NCBI GenBank assembly: GCA_026119855.1
Contig: JAOWBW010000386.1
Location: 124,001 to 188,000 of the forward strand
From: Campanula takesimana
Lineage: Eukaryota; Streptophyta; Magnoliopsida; Asterales; Campanulaceae
Length of the DNA stretch: 64,000 nt
Direction of reading: 5' to 3'
Under the pieces are notes generated by a model that had not been told where the DNA came from, searched no databases, and worked only from the letters and a program-made list of their open reading frames with translations. The first letter of the stretch is position 1. Each line of letters starts with the position of its first letter. The translations under genes were made by a program, and so were the position numbers. Shown here in pieces: positions 24,275 through 32,087 of the stretch.

Positions 24275-24431
24275 TTACTTTCTTGGAAGAATGAGGAAAC
24301 TTGGGTTTGATAGGAGCAGCTGCTGCAGATGAAGATGAAGAAGCTGTCGAATAATAATGATAATAATCCCCTGATTTTAGCTTACGATTAACGCATTCCC
24401 TCAACAATCTTAATCCAACCCTCGTTGTCAT
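4454..24431 (-). CDS. PYRD: Dihydroorotate dehydrogenase (quinone), mitochondrial, class 2
   Basis: Oxidises dihydroorotate to orotate in de novo pyrimidine synthesis, passing electrons to ubiquinone at the inner mitochondrial membrane. Exons in transcript order: 24431-24279, 23554-23472, 20748-20425, 20324-20072, 14485-14405, 14284-14177, 14092-14063, 10528-10391, 6633-6596, 6507-6408 and 4528-4454. They total 1383 nt, 460 codons plus stop, the length I recall for the Arabidopsis protein. The ATG at 24431 begins an Arg/Ser-rich presequence. A membrane segment (ILLTGATIGLIISGG) is at about 53-67. FMN/substrate motifs include GLAAGFDKNAEA, the active-site NISSPNTPGLR near 274-284, ITNTTVSRP and IPLIGCGGISSGEDAY. 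All introns are GT-AG and the reading frame is intact. The gene is stretched to 20 kb by transposons in introns 4, 7, 8 and 10. Confidence 0.96.
4729..6148. mobile_element. Non-autonomous Mutator-like element nested in a MITE
   Basis: Long terminal inverted repeats of about 190 bp: it starts GGCCAAAATACGTTTATCCC and ends with the complement. Flanked by 9-bp target duplications TAGTGTGAA (4720-4728) and TAGTGTCAA (6149-6157), one mismatch. No transposase was found. The interior holds CCACCACCA-rich and GGTGGCGG-rich stretches and a TTTTTC array. A relative begins at 63214. Confidence 0.88.
5674..5800 (+). repeat. (TTTTTC)n microsatellite inside the MULE
   Basis: About 20 nearly perfect copies of the hexamer. 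It creates artificial Phe- and Leu-Phe-rich reading frames that should not be called genes. Confidence 0.95.
6827..7524. mobile_element. hAT-like non-autonomous element (PYRD intron 8)
   Basis: Termini CAGTGTTCTAAAA and TTTTAGAACACTG, flanked by near-identical 8-bp duplications TTAAAAAG (6819-6826) and TAAAAAAG (7525-7532). Subterminal regions are rich in GCCTAGGCGG-like repeats in opposite orientation. A Stowaway MITE sits inside. Confidence 0.82.
6931..7195. mobile_element. Stowaway-like MITE nested in the hAT-like element
   Basis: CTCCCTCCGTCCCAGCACAA and its complement, flanked by TA, 265 bp. Younger than the host hAT-like element. Confidence 0.88.
7921..8185. mobile_element. Stowaway-like MITE (PYRD intron 8)
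   Basis: The left end is degenerate (CCGTCTCACCTCACTTGAGA) and the right end is TCAAGTGGGGTGGGACAGAG. The interior matches 18339-18620 closely, so these are two copies of one family. Confidence 0.8.
8186..9376. other. PYRD intron 8, unassigned middle part
   Basis: No gene. Part of 8280-8700 reads like non-coding retroelement sequence, but this is only an impression. Three 21-bp units starting GGTTTCGACTCCTCC occur at 8986-9045. Poly(A), CA/TG runs and a CT run lie at 9050-9290. Confidence 0.4.
9377..9649. mobile_element. Stowaway-like MITE (PYRD intron 8)
   Basis: Ends CTGCCTCCATCCCACCACAA and TTGTGGTGGGACGGAAGGAG, flanked by TA. Same family as 1696-1960. Confidence 0.87.
10037..10116. mobile_element. 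Very short Stowaway-like palindrome (80 bp)
   Basis: CTACCACCGTCCC at the left, GACAGAGGGAG at the right, flanked by TA. The interior is a near-perfect palindrome around CTTGATCAAG. Confidence 0.78.
11111..11202. mobile_element. Short Stowaway-like palindrome (92 bp, PYRD intron 7)
   Basis: CTACCTCTGTCCCAAAATGA...TCATTTTGGGACGGAGGGAG, folding around GCTCTTGATCAAGAGC. Related to the 80-bp copy at 10037 and to the ends of 21036-21278. Confidence 0.82.
11691..11943. mobile_element. Stowaway-like MITE (PYRD intron 7)
   Basis: CTCCCTCTGACCCGGAA and TTTCCGGACAGAGGAG, with inner TTTGACTTTTTATGGTCAAC complementary to the far end. Same family as the split copy at 4650-6342. Confidence 0.8.
12060..13640. 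repeat. TRIM-like LTR debris in inverted arrangement (PYRD intron 7)
   Basis: 12060-12448 looks like an LTR part (TATAAAT promoter at about 12270, ending CCAACA). 12449-12648 looks like a very short internal region ending in a polypurine tract (TTGAGGGGGAA) before a new LTR start at 12650 (TGTTAGTCCC). A second copy of 12450-12795 lies in opposite orientation at about 13225-13570. At 13620-13640 CCAACAATTGGTATC resembles an LTR end plus primer site. The space between the arms (12790-12935) holds a hAT remnant. Confidence 0.55.
12790..12935. mobile_element. hAT-like remnant related to 18225-19368
   Basis: Begins CATAGTTGCCAAAGGCGA and is rich in CGCCTTTTTGGCGCC-like repeats, the same terminal and subterminal signature as the larger element in intron 4. 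No matching right end was found. Confidence 0.55.
14063..14092 (-). other. PYRD: PYRD microexon 7 (30 nt)
   Basis: Encodes ten residues (VALALRLDGL) required between exon 6 (ending EDIAA) and exon 8 (starting IITNTTV). It has a TTGTAG acceptor and a strong GTACGT donor. It lies between an 84-nt intron and a 3.5-kb transposon-filled intron, so automated annotation could easily miss it. Confidence 0.93.
14725..14751 (+). repeat. (TG)n microsatellite, PYRD intron 4
   Basis: About 13 TG units just after the exon 5 region. Confidence 0.95.
15035..15203. mobile_element. Degenerate Stowaway-like MITE (PYRD intron 4)
   Basis: CTCCCTCCATCCCGGCAAA at the left, CCAGGACAGAGGGAG at the right, with inner TTGTTATTGA / TCAATAACAAG complementarity. 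Confidence 0.7.
15204..15853. other. PYRD intron 4, unassigned
   Basis: AT-rich intron. An 82-codon plus-strand frame at 15492-15740 is Lys-rich, crosses an A tract and resembles nothing known to me. No element termini were found. Confidence 0.4.
15854..16124. mobile_element. Stowaway-like MITE (PYRD intron 4)
   Basis: CTCCCTCCGCCCCATAA and TTATGGGATGGAGGGAG, flanked by TA, 271 bp. Confidence 0.88.
17055..17369. mobile_element. Stowaway-like MITE (PYRD intron 4)
   Basis: CTCCCTCCGTCCCAGTTTAA and TTAAACTGGGGCGGAGGGAG, flanked by TA, 315 bp. A remnant of the same family lies at about 3815-3875. Confidence 0.9.
17884..18184. mobile_element. Stowaway-like MITE (PYRD intron 4)
   Basis: CTCCCTCTGGCCTCATTTAT at the left, with ATTTGAAGCCAGAGGGA at the right, about 300 bp. 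The right TA boundary is eroded. Confidence 0.75.
18225..19368. mobile_element. hAT-like non-autonomous element (PYRD intron 4)
   Basis: Termini CATAGTTGTTAAAGGC and GCCTTTCACAACTATA, flanked by 8-bp duplications GCAAGGTA (18217-18224) and GCGAGGTA (19369-19376), one mismatch. Subterminal AAAGGCG-type repeats occur at both ends. A MITE is nested inside. A small Lys-rich frame at 19191-19397 is only the right terminus. Confidence 0.8.
18339..18620. mobile_element. Stowaway-like MITE nested in the hAT-like element
   Basis: CTCCCTCCGTCTCACCTCAC and GTGAGGTGGGACGGAGG, flanked by TA, 282 bp. Sister copy of 7921-8185. Confidence 0.9.
19377..20071. other. PYRD intron 4, exon-4-proximal part
   Basis: No gene or complete element. 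A lone MITE left end (CTCCCTGCGTCCCATTTCAA) is at about 19912. The Lys/Arg-rich frame at 19537-19749 reflects a GA-rich stretch. Confidence 0.4.
20749..23471. other. PYRD intron 2
   Basis: 2.7-kb intron. It contains one MITE (21036-21278). The rest shows no element ends and no recognisable coding sequence. At 22750-23010 the phrase CAATAGCATA followed by TTCNATTTT recurs about four times in loosely spaced form. Confidence 0.45.
21036..21278. mobile_element. Stowaway-like MITE (PYRD intron 2)
   Basis: CTCCCTCCGTCCCTAAATGA at the left, TCATTGAAGATGGAG at the right, flanked by TA. An extra inner copy of the right arm (GGACATTCATTTTGGGAC) precedes the end. Confidence 0.8.
23887..23925 (+). repeat. 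(TG)n microsatellite, PYRD intron 1
   Basis: Nearly 20 TG units preceded by TATATA. Confidence 0.95.
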
Positions 24432-24750
24432 TTCTTGAGTAAAAATCAAAACTTTGACTCAAAAATCACTTCTTTTTTTAGAAATTTGGCCAAAAACTTT
24501 GAATTGGGCAAAGGGAATTGAACAGGAAAAAAAAAAATGAAAAAAATAGAGAGGTTTGTGTGTGTGTGTGTGTGTGTGTGTTTTGTTGAAGGAGAGGATG
24601 AGAGGGGTTTAAGGTAATACGCAACAGATGGAGAGTCCACACACACACAAAACGAAAACCCTTATATTTTCTCTTTCTCCTGCGTGACGTCAGTGTTTTT
24701 TTTAGGTTAGTTGAAGAGTTGGGTTATTCACACCCTCATTTTGTAACTAC
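24432..24750 (-). promoter_or_regulatory. PYRD 5' leader and presumed promoter
   Basis: Sequence upstream (higher coordinates) of the PYRD start. A TG microsatellite lies at 24557-24581 in the leader. AATATAAGGG on the minus strand near 24660-24672 could be a TATA element about 235 bases from the ATG. This is inference from position only. Confidence 0.35.
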
Positions 24751-25750
24751 ACCCACCATTCGAATAATGACAAAAATACTATAAATTATTAAAAATGAAA
24801 AATTGAAAATAAAAATAAATGCTAATGACCCTACATTTTTTCAAATTACATATGGCATCCTATAACAACTTATTTTCAAAAACATATACAATCCCGTAAA
24901 CAATTTAATGGACGTTAATATCTTTCAGTTTAATTAAATTTTACGTACATATACGAACTTACCTCTATAAATTTCATGGATTCAAAAAAAAAAAAAAACT
25001 GACTCTCTCTTTCTCGTGCAAAAAAACTACTATGTTGAAGAAGTAAGTTATTGACAACGATTTATGATCCATTGTTGACCACAACAACATTTCTACAATA
25101 GGAATTTTGCTACTATAAAACCTCAAATGACACAAGTCTTACGGTTCACTTATAATTCTTTCTTATATCGCCTCAAATTGTATAAATGGGTCTTGTAGTT
25201 GTACTATAAAAGTAATACAAATATGAAACTTCTAGTGGCTTTATAAGTCTTATGGTTGACCTATAATGCCATTAATATGTGCTGATAGGTCATGAATAAT
25301 TCCTATAAAAGTGCGCTTAAATGGATTTTAAGATTCTACTGTATTAAAGAATACATCTACAAAAACCTAGTGGGTTTATAAGTCTTATAATTAACTTATT
25401 AACAATTAATAGGCCTGATAGCTCACGAATAAGACCCATAATATTGTGTTTGAAAGTCATATAGAAATAGTATAAGAAACCACATATGGCTTTATAAGTT
25501 TGATGATTGACCTATATATGACTAATAATGGCTCTTATACTTGAATTAGCAAACCTATAAATTGTATAAATTGATCGATTAGGTTAAGTATCAAACATAT
25601 AAATGCTTGCATGCATCTTAAAGTTTAATTATCAAACTCTTAACCTGTTTCGCTTTGTTTGTATTTGTAGATGGCCAATAGGCAAAAGAAAATGAAATTC
25701 AAAAAGAATCTAACGAAAGAAACCGTCAAAACAATTAGGGATCTTTTTAG
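24751..25750. repeat. AT-rich intergenic DNA with degenerate ~125-bp repeats
   Basis: The phrase GGNTTTATAAGTCTTATNNTT recurs near 25233, 25368 and 25486, with weaker copies at 25132 and 25180. Each is followed by ACCTATAAT-like and ATAGGTCATGAATAA-like text. Similar motifs return at about 28330-28400 beyond the MULE. At 25671 a short plus-strand frame (MANRQKKMKF...) follows an acceptor-like TTGTAG and is cut by the MULE. No gene was identified. Confidence 0.5.
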
Positions 25751-26392
25751 AGGCAAATTGCAATTTAGTTACCTGAGTTTGTCACGATGTTTCAATTGGT
25801 TATCCAATTTGTGTTCATTATAATTTGGTTACTAAATGAGTCTTTTTGTTGCAATCAAGTGTAATTTTGGTTAACCCGTCAAAAAACTAACAAAAATAGA
25901 TTAAAAACGTAACAAGCTTCTTTCAAAATTGCACTGATCACCCCTACAGTTCAAATTATCCCACTACACCCCCACCTCTTAACAAATGTTTAAAAACTAA
26001 CATAAGGACAAATATTAATATGTAATCCTTCCATCTTCAACCTTTTGCACAATTACCCACCACCACCACCACCAAAAAACCATCACCACCTCCTTTTTGC
26101 CACTGTCGCCGTTGTTCCACCACCATGAACAAAATTATACACCAACATAAGCTTTTTCATTTTAATTGTTTTCCCGATCCAAAAAATAAAATCAATTAAT
26201 TAAACCAAAGAAACACTAAATCACCCACCACCACTAATTTCCTCCACTCAAAAGCACTACAACCACCATCTAATCATCAACCACCACCAGTATTTCACCA
26301 TCACCAAAACATTACAACACTGCCTAAACAAATCTATCAAAGATTTTCAAAGCCCAAAAATTAAAAAAAAAAAAAAAAAAAAAGAACTCAAT

Positions 26393-26804
26393 GCTCATCT
26401 TTTGCACCAGCCGGAAGTGAACAAATGGCAATTTCGCAACCGCCTTACCTCAAACAAGCTATTCAAGAATCCAAAAACAACGAACAGAACGATTGCTACT
26501 ACTCCGCCAGATTTGAACTTGAATATAGAGAGATCCTGATTCGATTCCTTAAACTGGATTCAAACCGAACGATTTTCTTGGTTTTCGATTTCTTGGATTC
26601 GATCGGTGCCCAGGTATCGGTTTTCATGGATTTGAGTTTCTTGGAGGCTTTATCAATGGTGGATTTGAGGGATTTTTATGAGGAAGTGCGGTAGATGAGG
26701 AGGTAAGAGATGGTTTTGCAGACTAAGGCCGTTAAGAGAGAGATTGCTACTACGATTATACTATGGGAGTAGTGGGAATCGGTGAAGAAGAATTGGGACG
26801 CCAT
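26393..26804 (-). pseudogene. Captured fragment of a TMCO1-like (calcium load-activated calcium channel) gene
   Basis: Read on the minus strand from an ATG at 26804, the translation has IIVVAISLLTALVCK, then LLIYRTSS, then KSLKSTIDKASKKLKSMK and SKKSKTKK. The pattern (hydrophobic helix, LIYRTxSYKSLK, Lys-rich coiled coil) matches plant TMCO1/DUF841 ER proteins from my knowledge of the family. The copy is dead. A stop replaces the Tyr expected after RTSS. A 1-base shift occurs before a segment reading LSIFKFKSGGVVAI. A second shift precedes KAVAKLPF, and similarity ends at about VQKMS. The C-terminal half is absent. It lies inside a Pack-MULE, in antisense to the plus strand. Confidence 0.8.
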
Positions 26805-26941
26805 TGTTGTTGCTTGGAGTGGGAGAAAGAAGAAGAAGAAGAAGAAGAAATTTGGGGCTAAAGTTTTGTGATTAGCTATTCTTTAAGTGTAATTTGGTTT
26901 TTTTCCCCTTTACTTTTTCGCTTCTTTTACTTTTTGCTTCT

Positions 26942-26948
<7 letters not shown>

Positions 26949-26978
<30 letters not shown>
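26949..26978 (+). repeat. (CT)n microsatellite
   Basis: About 15 CT units inside the Pack-MULE. Confidence 0.95.
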
Positions 26979-26983
<5 letters not shown>

Positions 26984-27345
26984 ACTTTTCTTTTGCTTCA
27001 TATACTGTTCATATAATTACTAGTAAGTTAACTTTTAATTTATCTTTTAATCTTAATATATTAAAAAATATTAAAGGATTTAATGAAATTTCTGAATTAA
27101 ATCATTTCCAAATCTGAGATTTGTTTTTTGTTTTTTTTTAGTAAATCTTTTTGAAATTGGGGGGGGGGGGTTAGGGTTTCTATTCGTTAAGATCTAGGGG
27201 GTGTAGTGTGATAATTTAAATTGTAGGGATTATCATTACGATTTTTAAAGAAGCTTGTTACGTTTTTCATCCATTTTCGAGAGTTTTTTAACGGGCTAGC
27301 CAAAATTATACCCGATTGCAACAAAAAGACATATTTAGTAACAAT

Positions 27346-27794
27346 TAGGGCTGTAAACGAGCCGAGTCGAGGTTTGGGGTGTCGAGCTCGAGCTCGTTTA
27401 GAACTTATCGAGCTCGAGCCCACTTGCTTGTTCGATCTCGAGTCGAATCGAGCTCGCGAGCTGCTCTCGAACAACTCGAGTCGATATCGAACTCGAGTTT
27501 TAACGAGCCGAGCTCGAGCTTAGACATTTTTTTAAGAAAAATATGGCTTTAACGAGCTTATCAAGCTGAATTCGAGCTTATCGAGCCGAGTTCGAGCCGT
27601 TCGAAAACAAAAATTCAATTTTAATGAGCTTATCGAGCCGAACTCGAGCTTTTAACGAGCTAAACGAGCCGAACACGGTCGGCTCGATAACAAAAAAGAA
27701 CTTGACAATCAGTTCGAGCTCGACTCGAGCTTCACCTCGAGCTCGAGCTTTCACGAGTCGAGCTCGAGCCAGCTCGGTTCGTGTAACAGCCCTA
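27346..27794. mobile_element. hAT-like element rich in GAGCTCGAG repeats
   Basis: 449 bp with termini TAGGGCTGTAAACGAGCC and ACAGCCCTA, flanked by perfect 8-bp duplications GTAACAAT (27338-27345 and 27795-27802). The interior consists of imperfect GAGCTCGAGCT / GAGCCGAGCTCGAG repeats on both strands, giving spurious Arg/Ala/Ser-rich frames. It is inserted in the right TIR of the Pack-MULE, hence younger. Confidence 0.9.
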
Positions 27795-27874
27795 GTAACA
27801 ATTACAAATTGGATAACCAATTGAAACATCACGACAAACTCAGGTAACTAAATTGCAATTTGCCTATGTTTTTA

Positions 27875-27919
27875 GTGATGAAGTTATATAAAATGACGAA
27901 TTGGAAGTAAAGAAGATTG

Positions 27920-27956
<37 letters not shown>

Positions 27957-30140
27957 GGATAAAACAACAAAATGAAAGCAAAAAATAGCAATAATAGACT
28001 CATTGAAAAGGAGGGTCGAGGAAAGAGATGGCCATAGGTAACAAACAGATGATGATGATGCCTATGTCTATCAAACTAGAATCAACAAGACAATCAACTA
28101 AAAGAGAGCAAAACACGTGATAAAAAAAATGGCTAATATTCTCACAAAGTAGTAAGTAGTTATTGTATTTTACTATTATTTGATTTAAAATGTTAGGTTA
28201 AAATCTCAAAAATGAAGTATTTTGTAGTTATGGTGTATGGTACACAAGACTCCTAAATGTCAATCTTATTGATTCTTGGGAGATAGCTTACGATCAGATG
28301 ACAACGGATGCAGTACTTTAAACTTTTACTTGTTTACTTATCTATAGTTTATATACGCATTTATATGTCTTATACTTCAACTATAAGACCTATAAATTTG
28401 TTTGGTAGGCTTGATACTTGAGTTACCAAAACTAATAACCATGTGTGATAAGCTTATGGACCTCAAAAATTTTGCAATCATGATGTAATGACATTATGTA
28501 AATAAACTGATTGAAGTTGAATTTTTTACATATTTTGAGGAAATTACATGGCAAGGTCCCTCAATCTGGCATAAAAGTTATTGTACGATAAATAATTATT
28601 TAATGACATTATGTAAATGTAATATCTTTAATCATAAAATTGTGATGATTCCTCTTTCTTTCTTTTCTTTTTCTTTTTCTTTTTGGAGCAAATATTGATT
28701 CCTCTTTAACTGTATATAATTTACGCGTCCCATAATTGGATATTTGAATTTCATTATTATTGGTTAATGATTCTCCAGTATCCATACATCCCCCGTAATA
28801 GCTAAGGAATGCCAATGAAGCTAGAGGTTATTATGGACTCAATCTACATCATAACATTAGTGGTATCTCATGCTTTTATCTCCAATCATGCGAATCTACC
28901 ATCATCAAATTTGATTGGTCAATTCTCTGAAACAATCATACCTCTTTGGCCTACTTATAAATTTGAGACAGACAACTGAGTCTTAAAATAAGAACAAAGT
29001 AACTGCTATATATATTTTTTTAAATGCTATAGATAAGACAAAAATACTATGCATTCCTTATCTTCTCACGTTTGGCTACTCTAAAAAACCATGATATATA
29101 AATTTCTCAAAAAGTTCAACAAAAAATGTCAATATATCTATAAATCGATTAATTATCCATGACCAACATGTTATTCATCACATCGAGACGAATCAAATAA
29201 CATTGTTGCATGATATGCTTTAGGATAATTATTTTACATGTTGTATTGAGTTTTTTTATAATGTATTAGGAATCAAATACTATATGTCGAATATGTGAAG
29301 AGAGATTGGGGAAGAAGAGAAAGGAGAATATCACTGTTGGACCTACGCTCTAAGTCTATAGAGTTTTTGGATATGTTCTCTGGAGCCTACATAGTAGTTG
29401 GATTTGTGAGAAAAGAAGGGGGAATATGTGAAGAGAGAGGAATGGAGGAAAAGATCATGACCGGATGCGTAGGAAGAGGGTAGAGGGTGGAAGTGGGTGA
29501 GAATGTTGTAGAAAATGGCGCTAGAGTAAAGTGGGTGGTATGGTCATGATGATAGGAGGGATGCATGTGGGGAGGGGGTTTCTAGAGATAAAGGGGTTGA
29601 AGATAATAAAAGAAAGACGGGGGGGGGGGGGGGGGGGGTAGTCTTTAAATGGTGAAACTCGATTAGGTAAAAAATAGACTTTCATGCTAATTGTGGTGGG
29701 GTTGGTTTATGAAATAGGTTAATTACAATCTAGGTCCTAAAATCGATAAGTGTCTTCCAACAATATATTTTTTATCACATCAGGGCTTGAAATACAATTG
29801 TTTCGCCATTTTAGTTTATTTATTTATTTTTAAACGGAATTCGTTAAAAATCTCGTTAAGTCCCCATGTACTGAGCATGTGATCAACAAATTGGTTAGTT
29901 TGAAATTGATTTAATTTATAAGGGGTTAATTGAGAGTATTTTATTTTCATATGGTTAATAAAGATAGATTAAGGGGCCAAAATGTATCAATCTTTTCACC
30001 TTCAACCTATATTATCACATCAGGGCTTCAAATACAATTTTTTCGCCAGCTTAGTTTGGAATGAGTGGTTGGGTTTTACCTTACTTTTCTTTTTGTTTTT
30101 TCCATTCTTTCTTTTTCTCTACTCTTTTTAAAGCACTAGC
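27875..30140. other. Unassigned AT-rich intergenic DNA
   Basis: No gene seen. It includes a (CA)n run at 27921-27948 and a 20-base G run at 29619-29638. A segment of about 45 bp (TATCACATCAGGGCTTGAAA...) is repeated at about 29774 and 30012. GGTTTATAAGTCTTAT-like motifs near 28330 match the repeat left of the Pack-MULE. The frame at 29295-29483 is a purine-rich chance ORF. Confidence 0.4.
29619..29638 (+). repeat. Poly(G) run (20 bases)
   Basis: Uninterrupted G tract. Its true length may be an assembly estimate. Confidence 0.9.
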
Positions 30141-30628
30141 GGGTAACCCGTGCTCTGCACGAGAAATCAATACTATTTCTCAAAAAAAAATAAACAAAAA
30201 ATTATAGTTAACTGATATAGTAATCATTATTTTAATTAATACTATTTATAATAATAGTTAATATATATGATTACTATTATTATAATAATTGTTACAATTA
30301 ACTAATATTATTGATAGTAATAGTTAATATATATTAATAGCAATGATTAATCTATATAATAATAATAATAAATATTATAATAAACTAATACTATTAATAG
30401 TAATAGTTAATAGATATAGTATCTATTTTATTTAGTTAATATTAGAAATTAATAATTTAACTTATATAATAACTATTATAATTAAACAATACTAATAATA
30501 GTAATAGTTAATGTATATAGCCTATTATAGTTAACTAATACTATTAATAGTAAAAACTAACTTATAAAGTAATTATTATAGTTAACTAATACTATTAATA
30601 GTAATAATTAACTTATATAGTAACTAGT
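30141..30628. repeat. AT-rich block of ACTATTAATAGTAATAGTTAA-like units
   Basis: Starts with a CG-bearing palindrome-like phrase (CGGGTAACCCGTGCTCTGCACGAG) and continues as a degenerate array of 40-60-bp units containing CTATTAATAGTAATAGTTAA and TTATATAGTAA. Its last 238 bp (30391-30628) recur at 32088-32325. Confidence 0.75.
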
Positions 30629-31043
30629 TGTAGACACCCCATTTTGAACTCAAATTTATGATTACACTACTCTTGTGTCTCGCCTTTGTGTTTGGATGAA
30701 AACTAGTTGTTTTGTTATGTTTCGTTAGGTTTCTAACTGACTCCGTTAGTCAGGGGCTAAACTGAACAAATAAACTTTAGACAAGGACAAAACAGTATTA
30801 AAACACTGGATGCCTCGTACGAGACATCAATATCTCGTACGAGACATCTCCTCTGTCTGCGGGCTTAATCCACTTTCCTTCTCCGTCCCGATCTCTTTCT
30901 TGGCCAGCACTCTCCTAATCCGGAGAATATCTAATAGGAGGCTTCTTAGGTGATTTCCTACCTCCTTTAACCTCTCCAAATAAGGACTCTATTTTCTACT
31001 AAAATTAGGACTCCTAGGCTTGGTCCCTGAGTAATCCAATACT
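30629..31043 (+). mobile_element. Partial Gypsy-type LTR, copy A
   Basis: Begins TGTAGACACCCC and is highly similar to 32326-32740 and to 49226-49648. It breaks off at CCAATAC, exactly before the promoter-like TTATAAAATAG of the other copies. It contains the palindromic tandem TCTCGTACGAGACATC at 30814-30849. Confidence 0.8.
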
Positions 31044-31110
31044 ATATTTATTTTTGATGTCTTAAGTGTTTGTTCAATTCACTTTTTGATGGTGTTTAGG
31101 TGTGAGGGAG
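31044..31110 (-). repeat. Inverted segment of the same retroelement
   Basis: 31045-31110, continued after the solo LTR at 32082-32087, is the reverse complement of about 32816-32886 downstream (ATTCCTCCCTCACACC... to ...CAAAAATAAATA). It is joined directly to the truncated LTR A. Confidence 0.8.
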
Positions 31111-32076
31111 TGTAGACACCCCGCCTTGGACCGCTCACCCCGATTGCACATTTGATTTTGTGTTTCTCCCCATTTTAAGTGTTTCTCGTTAGTTTCTGTC
31201 ACTTCCGTTAAGTTCCTGACTGACTTCGTTAAGTCCAGGGACTAAACTGAATGACAGGGCTGACTTTCTAGTCCATTCTGTCAAAATTGCCTTCTCTGAG
31301 TCGCGCGCCTCAGACACTAGGAGCCAGGTGCGCGCGCCTCCCGCCCCCAAAGCAGGAAGCGCGCGCCTCTAGGCGTCAGTTACAGATTTCTGGCCAGGAT
31401 TCCCTTCCTTGCTCAATTTACAGGATTTTGCCCGGGAATGATTTCTTGGTGACTGAGTTTTGGCACCAAAAACACCCCTCTTTCACCTATAAAAACCTCT
31501 CTTTACCTCCATTTTCAAGGACCGAAAATTGAACTTACAAAAACTATACCAAAATCACTTTCTAAAGGTTCTCCAAGGATCTCATCAAGCAACATTTGAA
31601 GGTCTTCGAATTGTAGGTAAAAGTCCATCTTTTCCTTTCTTTTCTACTTCATCTCCTCTCTCTCTTTTACTCTAATCAAATGTGCAATCACCCAAATCAT
31701 TTTGGGACATGACTCTAATGATCACCTCATCTCATTGAGGTTGGTTAAGGAGTTATCTCCTACATTCCAAACTCTATTTTAAACCCCCTTTTCATGACTT
31801 AAAGAAGAAGAAGAAGAACGTTATTATTCATGTAGATTTTGATCAAGCAAGACCAACTTTAGTTGGGCGAGATGGGTGTTTCGGTACTTCCCATCTCGTA
31901 ATCTAACCCCCGAACCTCAAAACAAAGAATCTCTGTTTTCGTAATCAAACTTAGGCTACAATCAATAGGTTTTTCTTATGTTCCTCAAAACATAGGTGGC
32001 GACTCTAAAACAAGTTAGACATCCTAGGATAATTCACCGCTCGAGCCTATAGCCGTGGTTCCCCGGGGTATCTACA
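31111..32076 (+). mobile_element. Solo LTR, Gypsy type (966 bp)
   Basis: Begins TGTAGACACCCCGCC and ends GGGGTATCTACA. Flanked by perfect 5-bp duplications GGGAG (31106-31110 and 32077-32081). It has U5-like GGTGGCGACTCT near the end. A different family from LTR A/B, though both start TGTAGACACCCC. No internal region remains. Confidence 0.87.
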
Positions 32077-32087
32077 GGGAGGAATAA

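Larger units (their letters stand above)
25751..27865. mobile_element. Pack-MULE with captured gene fragment
   Basis: Terminal inverted repeats of about 170 bp: it begins AGGCAAATTGCAATTTAGTT and ends with the exact complement. Flanking sequence ATCTTTTTA (left) and ATGTTTTTA (right) is consistent with a 9-bp target duplication with one change, offset by one base on the left. No transposase was found. The interior holds a host-derived gene piece (26393-26804, minus strand) and a CT run; the right TIR is split by a hAT element. Confidence 0.85.

Noticed and set aside
26444..26449. GTAAGG in the captured TMCO1-like fragment read as a splice donor
   Set aside because: Coding similarity (KAVAKLPF...) continues directly beyond it with a one-base shift, so it is coding sequence.
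27187..27832. Arg/Ala/Ser-rich frames on both strands
   Set aside because: They come from the GAGCTCGAG array of a hAT-like element.
30629..31043. LTR A as a complete solo LTR
   Set aside because: It lacks the promoter and U5 part seen in LTR C and is joined to an inverted segment; no target duplication.
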